Shown here piece by piece: positions 56,126 to 64,000 of a stretch of 64,000 nt of DNA (its first letter is position 1; the number at the start of each line of letters is the position of its first letter). Under the pieces are notes generated by a model. The model saw only the letters and a list, made by a program, of their open reading frames with translations, was not told the origin of the DNA and did no database searches. A program made the translations under genes and the position numbers. Source of the stretch: Scilla litardierei (Eukaryota > Streptophyta > Magnoliopsida > Asparagales > Asparagaceae); assembly GCA_030789695.1 (NCBI GenBank), contig JAULAV010008819.1, forward strand, positions 1 through 64,000, read 5' to 3'.

Positions 56126-58454
56126 GTCATAACAAATATCATTTAATACAAAGATCCATAACTTCCCGAAAATGTAGAAAAATAGCCATGAGCTAAGAAA
56201 AATCGACAAAAATGTCCGTCGGAACCAGGAGATCGCCATTTTAACTGAATAATAAGAGAAGACCAAATTACGTTATAAAAATCAGATCATTTAAAATAAA
56301 AATTATATCATACAGAAAATGTAGAAAATAGCTCGGAGCTCAGAAAAATAAAAAAAATTCTGTTGGAAACGGGAGATCGCCAACTTCAACTAAAAAAATA
56401 AAAGAAGACAAAATTAGGCCAAAAATCATATCATTTAATAAAATGATACATTTGCCATAAAATGTAGAAAATAGCACCGAGCTTTGAAAAGTCCACACAT
56501 GTCCATTGGAACCAAGAGATCGCAATATACAACTGAAAAATAGAAGACTAAATTAGGCCAAAAAACAATATACTTTAATAAAAAGATTCATATTTTCAAG
56601 AAAATGTGAAAAAACCCAAAGCTAAGAAAAATCCGCAAAAATATCTGTTGGAACCGAGAGATCGACATATTCAACTGAAAAATATGAGAAAACAAAATTA
56701 TGCTGCAAAAATCTTGTCATCTAAGAAAGAGATCCATATCTTTAATAAAATGTAGAAAATAGCCCGGAGCTTAGAAAAATCCGCAAAAATATCCGTTAGA
56801 ACCGGGAGATCGCCAAATTCAACTTAAAATAAGAGAAGAAAAACTTAGTCTATAAAATCATATAATTTAATAAAACGATTCATATCTTCAATAAACTGTA
56901 GAAATAGTTCCGAGTTTCGAAAAATCCGCAAAAATGGTTGTTGGATCAGGGCGATCGACATCTTCAACTAAAAAATCAAAGAAAACAAAATTAGGCAATA
57001 AAAATCATATCATTTAACTTAAAGATTCATCTCTTACAGAAAATTTAGAAATAGCCCGAAGCTCAAAAAAATCTGCAAAAATGTCAATTGGAACTGGGCG
57101 ATCGTCATCTTCAATGAAAAAAAATAAGAGAAGACAAAATTTGGCCTAAATATCATATCATTTAATAAAAAGATCTATAACTTCACGAAAATAAAGAAAA
57201 ATAATCCCGAGGACATAAAAGACGCCAAAATATCCGTTGGAATCAGGAAAGTGCCATATTCAATAGAAAAATTAGAGAAGACAAATTAGGCTATAAAAAT
57301 CATATCACTTAATATAAAAATCCATATCTTCCAGAAAATTTAGAAAATAGTCCGGATCTTAGAAAATTCGCACAAATGTTTGTTGGAAATGATAGATCAT
57401 CATCTTCAACTGAAAAAAGAGAAGACTATATTAGGCCAAAAAATCATATCATTTAATAAAAAGATCCATCATTTCCCAAAAATGTAGGAAAAATAGTCCC
57501 AAGCTCAGAAATATCTGCAAAAATATCTGTTGGAAACAGGAGATTGACATCTTAAAGTGAAAAAAATAAGAGAAAACAAAATTAGGCTAAAAATCATATC
57601 ATTTAATAAAAAAGCCACATCTTCAATAAAATGTAGAAAATAGCACCAAGCTCAGAAAAATCTGCAAAAAAGTCCGTTGGAACCTGGAGATAGCCATTTT
57701 CAACTAAAAATAAGAGAAGACAAAATTAGGCTACCAAAATCATATCATTTAATCTAAAGATCTAAATCTTACAGAAAATTTAGAAAATAGCCCGGAGCTC
57801 AGAAAATCTGCAAAAATGTCCGTTTGGAACCGGGAGATCGCCATATTCATCTGAAAAATATGAGAAGATAAAATTAGGCCAACAAATCAAATTATTTGAT
57901 AAGAAGATCCTTATCTTCTAGAAAATGTAGAAAATAGCCTCAAGATCAAAATAATCGTCAAAAATCTCCGTTGAAACCGTGAGAATGACATCTTCAACTA
58001 AAAAAAATAAGAGAAGACAACATTAGGCCAAAATATCATATTATTTAATTAAATCATCCATTTCTTTCATATAATGAAGAAAAATAGCCCCAACTGGAAA
58101 AAAATAAGTAAAAAAGTCTGCTAGAACAGGTAGATCGCAATATTCAACTAAAAAAATAAGAGAAGAAAAATGTAGGATATAAAAATCATATCATTTAATA
58201 AAAAATTCATATCTTCCATAAAATGTTGAAAATAGCACCGAGCTTCGAAAAATCCGAAAAAAATTTCGTTGGGACCGGAAGATCGTCATCTTCAACTGAA
58301 AAATAAGAGTACACAAAATTAGGCCAAAATAAAATTTAATAAAAATATCCATATCTTCAAGAAAATTTAGAAAATAGCCCCGAGTTCAGAATAATATGCA
58401 AAAATATCCGTAGGAATTGGGAGATTGCCATCTTCAATTGAAAAATAGGAGATT
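56126..58454. repeat. satellite array 3 (duplicate of array 2)
   Basis: Same monomers in the same order as 42876-45204, with two differences noticed (a lost A near 57856 and GCC/GAC near 57987). Confidence 0.97.
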
Positions 58455-59277
58455 GACATCGTCGATTAATCTAGTCAAATACGTTAAAAATCAACTTCAA
58501 GATTAGCCCTAACCCTCCTTATTTTAGAGAATGGCAACTATTGGTTCTTTGTTATAGTTGTTGAGCACACTCAAGTTATGTCATAGATACTTTATGGAAA
58601 CCAACTTCTCAATACATGAGATGTAGTCAAGACTTAAACCAAACCGTCAAGTCATGCCCATACACCGAGCGCCGTCGTAAGTTAGTGAAGGGTTTTGGCA
58701 GACCCTCAGAGCTCAGATCTGTGCACGTCCTAAGTCGGACGGACCACAGAGGCATAAAGCACAGCGGAAAATTAAAACTATCTAGCTAAACAATTTAGAT
58801 AGGCCCAGAGAGAGCCAGAACCTAGCCCGATCTATGCCAACTTTGGGTGGATCTGACCACACCAAGAGGTATCAATTCTACTGTGACGAAATTAAATTAC
58901 ATTAAAATTACTTAGAGAACATACCCAGAATCTCAACCCTGGGGCGGGCAAGATGTACCGCATCGTCTTCTGACAATCCTCGTAGCCAAACTGCTTTGAC
59001 TCGATCCACCCGAGCCGCCTTGCACCTTCGAACCGATCTGCCCGAGCCGACACCCGTCTCCATGCCGATCACACGGGGTAGAAGGTTTCACTTGAGTAGA
59101 CCCACGTCTTAGACATCTGGATCTAAATCCAAACCCCTTTCGTAGTCTTGCTAGGACTAGTTGGGAGAATAGGAAGAAGAGAGAAAGAATAGTTTAGTCA
59201 TAGATCGAGCTTGCTCTAAAATCAGGAGTTACTCGATCGAAGACTTGGTGCATTTTTCAATGAAGAAAGTGCACCCC

Positions 59278-59287
59278 TATTTATATA
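59278..59287 (-). promoter_or_regulatory. TATA box of the E LTR (copy 2)
   Basis: CTATATAAATAGGGG on the minus strand, the strongest TATA match in the window. Transcription would run leftwards towards satellite array 3. Confidence 0.75.
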
Positions 59288-59727
59288 GGGAGTCAACACT
59301 TCTCTGTTCATTGCGAGCAATGTGGGACAAAACAAATAGAAGAGAAATTAATTAAGCTAATTTAGCTTAATTGAAGTTTTAATAAGCCTTTCATAAAGGC
59401 CAACTTCAACGAATTAATTCTCTTTATCCATTAAACTTTGGACACCAAACAAGCTATCAATTCGAAGGGCTTCGAATGGTGAATGCGTAGGAATGAGCGG
59501 CGACGAATTTCGACTTCATTTGACCCCTCAAACAAATGCCCAAAGATGGGCAAAAAATCAATTTTCGTAGCCGTCATAGAGGGGTTTCAAAAAACCCTAC
59601 AACTTAAGTTGCGAGTGTGCCCGCTAGGCTTAGCGGGCGTGCCCGCCTAAGGCAAGGAGGGCGGGCGGCCGGCCCGCTGGGCAGCGGGCGCTCGCCTGCT
59701 GCAACCCACGGGATGCACCCATTGCTG

Positions 59728-59747
59728 CAGCGGGCACGTGCCCGCTG
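59728..59747. promoter_or_regulatory. 20-bp perfect palindrome with G-box in the E LTR
   Basis: CAGCGGGCACGTGCCCGCTG is identical to its reverse complement and contains the G-box core CACGTG. It sits among other AGCGGGC words, about 450 bp upstream of the TATA box. A bZIP or bHLH binding role is possible but not shown. Confidence 0.6.
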
Positions 59748-61098
59748 TAACTAGCGGATCGTGCCCACTGAGTAGCGAGCGTGCGCCCGTTTACCCCTCG
59801 CGGATGGGTCAGTTAGCCCAAGTGGGTCTAACTCACTTTGCCTCGGACTGTTTTTGCATTTTTGGGCTCGTTTGAGCTCCGATTTAGATGCAGTTTGAAC
59901 CTGTGTTTAGACCGGGATGATCCCGTTAACCAGGTAACCCTTTCCAATGCTTTTGTTCCTACAAATATTGTCGTAACCAATTTACGACACATTTAATCTT
60001 TGTTTGCATCGAATGCAACCATGTCTCTATTGCATCTACGACTTAGTCTCACAACTAGCTTGTGAACATCAACTATTCCATTTCATTGAATGAGAATCTC
60101 TTATTAATCTTCCTATTACTAAGACACGAACGCTACTCGGTGTGAGACCCTAAAGCCTGACCTTACTATAGGTTGGGGCTCGAAACCCCTAGACGACAGT
60201 CAACACGAGCAGTAGTTGTCGTCCATGTTTCAGAATCATCATAACGTGAGTGGTCCATTGACAAAAGTATCGTTGGGTTTACATTGGCTGTGTCAGTGAT
60301 GAATACCATTAGCTATAATCCCTTTGTCAAGACTGTGTTTCTGTTGGCCTAGGGTACGGTTTACTGTCAACCCCATTAGACAACATTGGTCAGTATACGA
60401 CAGTTTTTGATGTATTCACGTTGTACATCTTACAACGTACCCCGGCCGAGGATTAACACAAAGACCGTACTGAGCCTGTGACACTAACTTCCCTTTAACG
60501 GAAGAGACGAATCCCATCTTAGTCATTTACTCACCTCGAGAGCTTCAGGTGTAACCCAACCTAAGATCTTTCAGCAGGCCTAGCCTCGAAGCTAGATCGC
60601 AGGTCTAAGCGACACTGTTCACTCACAGGTTAGTACAAATGACTTCAGATCTTAAGTACCAGCTTACCTATCATCACCCTAGAGTTATTATAGACAGTTT
60701 AGTTAAATTTTAACCATATAATAACTCTATGTTGGTCGTTCAGTGAACTCATTCTTCAATGAGCACCTGTGTCTCGTCTCCGACTTCACCAAGTCGAATG
60801 ACTATGAGATCATCATTACCTTAAGGTAAGACAAAGACACAATGGTCTGTCCGATGTGCCGATATCGAGTTCTCGACACATCTATGACCACGAACCGTTT
60901 AAGACTTAAGTTTTTATTCGGTCACTTACTACTCATAATCGAGATCTTATCTGGATACGTAAGGACCTAACTATAAGTCTGTGGACATTATCTAAGTATA
61001 TCATTCAAACAAATTCATACTTAGGATAATGTATACCATATATCCTATTAACAAGACGTACACTTAGGATAAATCGCCTTATGTGCATATATCCTCCT

Positions 61099-61109
61099 AC
61101 ATCTCCCAC
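61099..61109 (-). promoter_or_regulatory. polypurine tract of element E
   Basis: The minus strand reads AAGTGGGAGA directly before the TGTAGG start of the LTR. Position and orientation agree with the minus-strand gag at 62.4-63.2 kb. Confidence 0.8.
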
Positions 61110-62399
61110 TTGCACTTAGGCTATTTATCTCGATATCTTATACCGTTATAGTATATCAGTCACATTGGACATTCATATGACAAACCTAAGAGTGGATTTA
61201 CTAACGAGTATATATAATGCATTTTAATTGATTATTATTTATACATCTCTTGATCACACAAGGTTAATCCTTGAAAAATGATTTGGATCAATTTTCCTTT
61301 CTTTGTATAGCTAACAATTAGCTCATACAATCTAGATGTAGGGTCTAACATTTCTATAAGTCAGTCTCAACTCATTCCAATCTTCTTGTGTCAATATGTC
61401 AAGTACATACATGACACCCTAAGTCTCTATATATTCGATTGAATCAAAACTATTTTGATTCAATGTTTTATATAGATGATTCAAATAAGTTTGAAACCTT
61501 TTTAGTTAGTCCGAGAAACCGGAACTAAGTATATGAGCTAGCTCCCACTGACTTTAAGAATTATCTGGTTAAGTACTTCAATTATATATATCTAAATCAT
61601 ATTTAGACTATATATATGAAGAGCATAACCATTTGATATGTGCTTAGATGGAACGTACTAGTGGTAGGTTGGGTTTGACGAATGAGTCAAATCAAGATTG
61701 GCTTAAGGAATCTTGACATTGACTTACTCAGCCAAACGTCCTACACTGTGCCTTTCCCTTAACTATATTTAATAATAACTTTTAAGAATCAAATGTAGTT
61801 TATTGAGAATTAATCTTAATATGCGTATAATTGTGATCACACACAATTTATACGCTCCTGAAATTTATACTTAACTATCGACTGACTATAACATTAAGTC
61901 AGCTCCAAACAATCAATATTTTCTGAAGCTTTGCTTCATAGTTTGAGAATTTATGCAACCAACTCTGATAGCCACATTCGCAGAACTTTAAGCCATTCTT
62001 AACAAATCACAATTTCAAAAGAAAGCACATTTCCCGAGACATTTATTCAAACAACGGATTCATAAAAATAATTCATAATTTGTTTATCAAATAAACCTTG
62101 AGTGTAAATCACTCAATCATTGTTTTAACTTTAAGAAACAATACATTTTATTCATAAAAGGAAATAAGTATCGGCTCCTTCTTCTTCATGTCTCTTGAAG
62201 TCCTCGCACGGCCCTAGCAGCAACAATTGCTCAGATGCAGACCATCCTTGGAACTTCTTCCAACCTCTACTTCATATCAGCCACTGTATATATTACACAG
62301 ATGTCTTAGTATCTCATACTATGTGAAAAAGTATTTATGGAAATAATTATACTTTATTGAATTTAACTTTTTGTACCTGAGGTAGAGGCAACGGTATGC
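61110..62399 (-). other. non-coding 3' interior of element E
   Basis: AT-rich with no pol domain in any frame. A primer-site-like TGGCTATCAGAG on the minus strand at about 61964-61975 is out of place for this element. The interior between gag and polypurine tract is only about 1.3 kb, too short for a Copia pol. Confidence 0.6.
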
Positions 62400-63239
62400 C
62401 CCTTCTTCTTTTCTGTAAGGTAACCTTACAGTTCCTCTTCCAATGGCCCATCTTATGGCAGTGACAACACTCAGATTTCGACGAGGTCCCTTTCATCATT
62501 ATCTTCCCCTTCTTCACCTTGACAGGTTGTGGGACCTACCTCTTCTTACCCTTGCCTATCGGCTGGTCTGAAGAAGCAGAGCCAACAACCAACGCAGTCG
62601 ATTTCTTCTCGATTTCCTCAAACTGCATAAGCATGTTGAGGAGACCGGGAAGATCCGTTTCAATACTGTTCATAATGAAACCAGTAATGAAAGGCTTGAA
62701 GGCCGTGGTTAAAGACCTAATGATGATGTCCACGGACATCTCATTGTCCAGGACAAAACCCAAATGGGCGACATCTTCTACGTACCCGATCATCTTAATA
62801 ACATGATCTTGTACGGGCCCTGTCTCCATCTTTGTGCCCCAGGGTTGCTCGTGGCTTCAAACTTGGTAGCTCTAGACCGCTTGTCGTATAACTCTTCTGC
62901 ATTCAGAAGCATGCTTTGAACATCCAAATGTTCATGCTTCCTCTGCAGTTCGTTATTCATTGAAGCCAGAGTAAGGTAACTGGCCTTCTCTGCATCCCTC
63001 TTGTATAGCTTGTATGCTTCCTTTTCCTCGGGAGTCGCATCTTCGTCCGGCTTTTCCAGAGGGTCCTTGAACAACACGTATCCAATCCCGGCTAGAGAAA
63101 GGACTAACTTAATGTTTCTAAGACAATCCTTATAGTTTGTTCCATCAAGCACATTCTTCTCTATCATATACTTAAGACCCGAATCCATTCTGTAATTCAG
63201 TAGACACTTAGTCAGTATATGTTCGTTGTATAGTTTCAA
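62400..63239 (-). pseudogene. Copia gag of element E (gag-only element), lightly damaged
   Basis: The likely start is MDSGLKYMIEKNVLDGTNYK at 63188; an upstream ATG at 63239 is in the same frame. The Copia-type Gag fold follows: LVLSLAGIGYVLF, ATPEEKEAYKLYKRD, LASMNNELQRKHEHLDVQSM. After a frameshift near 62830 come VIKMIGYVEDVAHLGFVLDN and DLPGLLNMLMQFEEIEKK. A TAG at about 62535 interrupts, then the frame continues to a CCHC zinc knuckle (CCHCHKMGHWKRNC, C-x2-C-x4-H-x4-C, 62428-62469) that would bind RNA. One frameshift and one stop make this the least damaged coding region in the window. No protease, integrase or RT follows. Confidence 0.88.
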
Positions 63240-63261
63240 TGGTTTTTAATAAAACTATATT

Positions 63262-64000
63262 CTCCCACTAAATTTATTAAAGCCATAATAATAAACAGTT
63301 TATTATACAATAACATTTGTGAGAGAGGGATCCGACTACCCTGAGTCTGACAAACTTGAGTGTGTCTCAACAAGTTGTTTGACTCTGCAGTCGGTAGACG
63401 AACTCATCGTCAATCATATTAAATATGATTCCATGTCGATTTTTAACCCTAGTCATTTGTGGTCATGAGTGTGCTCATCCAAATCACAATGGCTAGCCTA
63501 GTCGGACCCTTGTTTTCGTGTCTAGCCTGACTCGCCCCTAGCGCGCGGTGTATGCACGACACGTCGGTTTGGGTCAGGTCTTAGACTACATCTTTGGATA
63601 GACTTACGCATGCACTCGGTGTATGCACGAGATGACGGTTTGAATCAGGTCAAGATGTTATCAAAAAATTGGTTTCTATAAGGCTACCATGTCACAGCTT
63701 GAGTGTAGCTCAACAACCGTCACACGGGTCTTACAGTTGCCAACTCATAAAACAAGGAGGGCTACGATTTATCTTGAACAAGATTATTATCGTATTTGAC
63801 TTAGGTATAGTCAATGGACTTACACAGTCATGATTCGACTCCTTGCGGTCCAGTGGACACGGCCAGGGAATTGATTAAGGCAGGACCACTTGGCCCCTAG
63901 ACTAGCTAGTGTGGTCCAGCAAACTTAGCCAAGCTCATTAACCGACATCATGATCCATTGAAGGAGGTTCATCAATTCTATGTTCATCCATCAACTAAAT
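63262..64000. repeat. region related in inverted orientation to the inner end of the E LTR
   Basis: The plus strand at about 63600-63830 aligns with the minus strand of 58455-58715 (shared ACTTGAGTGT.GCTCAACAA, GTTGCCA, AACAAGGAGGG and TCGTATTTGACT-like words), at perhaps 65-70% identity. Diverged copies of the TTGAGTGTG(T)CTCAACAA part also lie near 63352 and 63708. No coding frame is recognised up to the window end. It may be the leader of E or part of a second, oppositely oriented relative. Confidence 0.5.

Larger units (their letters stand above)
46102..59343. repeat. 13.25-kb tandem segmental duplication, copy 2
   Basis: Direct repeat of 32853-46094. Differences seen include an extra C at about 53502, G/A at the site matching 36034, a lost A near 57856, and scattered transitions. 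The right end passes into the rest of the E LTR, which copy 1 lacks; the left end lacks the rest of A that copy 1 has. So the ancestral order is A-D-satellite-E with one tandem copy. Confidence 0.97.
58455..61098 (-). repeat. LTR of element E (Copia), full length 2,644 bp
   Basis: On the minus strand it starts TGTAGGAGGATATATG at 61098 and ends CGATGTCA at 58455, TG...CA at both sides. Directly outside 61098 lies a polypurine tract, so this is the 3' LTR of a minus-strand element. The TATA box is at 59278-59287. A GC-rich patch with AGCGGGC/GCCCGCT motifs lies at 59600-59790 in U3. No coding frame of interest. Confidence 0.8.

Noticed and set aside
32853..59343. Duplication arising by recombination between LTRs or between satellite arrays
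   Set aside because: Breakpoints are in A gag and the E LTR, which share no homology; unequal crossing-over between repeats would place the junction inside a repeat without filler.
61964..61975. Primer-binding site of element E (minus-strand TGGCTATCAGAG)
   Set aside because: It resembles the methionine-type site, with one extra base, but lies between gag and the polypurine tract instead of next to a 5' LTR. Kept only as a note.

Overview
This window is nuclear DNA of a flowering plant and looks like pericentromeric or other satellite-rich heterochromatin. I see no host gene, rRNA, tRNA, CRISPR array or bacterial-type operon. Everything recognisable is either a ~147-bp AT-rich satellite or an LTR retrotransposon (Ty3/Gypsy or Ty1/Copia). 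All retroelement reading frames are broken. Assignment to a plant rests on the family signatures: a Gypsy gag-pol with an antisense extra ORF, an initiator-methionine tRNA primer site, and SIRE-like Copia polypurine tracts.

Layout. 1-985 is a GC-rich Gypsy LTR fragment. 993-10490 is satellite array 1 (about 64 monomers) with signs of a higher-order repeat of about 2.2-2.5 kb. 10491-42875 is a nest whose host is element A, a minus-strand Tat-type Gypsy. On the plus strand it reads: antisense extra ORF (10.7-13.2 kb), an 81-bp minisatellite (13.56-14.58), integrase, RNase H/RT, protease, gag, primer site, 5' LTR. Element B (15854-28567, target duplication AATAC) sits between A's RNase H and integrase. 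B is a SIRE-like Copia whose 5' part has been replaced by a Gypsy, element C (16186-~20317). Element D (33606-42043, target duplication CTTCC) is an 8.4-kb non-autonomous element with 2.48-kb LTRs inserted into A's 5' LTR. 42876-45204 is satellite array 2, followed by a piece of a Copia LTR (element E, 45205-46094).

A 13.25-kb segment (32853-46094) is then repeated in direct tandem at 46102-59343 with only about two dozen differences. The two copies are joined by a 7-bp filler. After the second copy the E LTR continues to 61098, followed by E's polypurine tract and a gag-only minus-strand interior (to about 63240). The last part (63260-64000) resembles the inner end of the E LTR in inverted orientation.

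Relative history, inferred from nesting and by-eye LTR divergence: satellite array first, then A; B inserted in A (its LTRs differ by about 5% over the 332 bp that can be compared); D inserted in A's LTR (about 2-3%); E inserted in the satellite; finally the tandem duplication (about 0.2%). No element here looks able to move by itself. What may still be active is regulatory: the LTR promoters, the antisense ORF promoter of A, and the E LTR promoter that points into adjacent satellite arrays.
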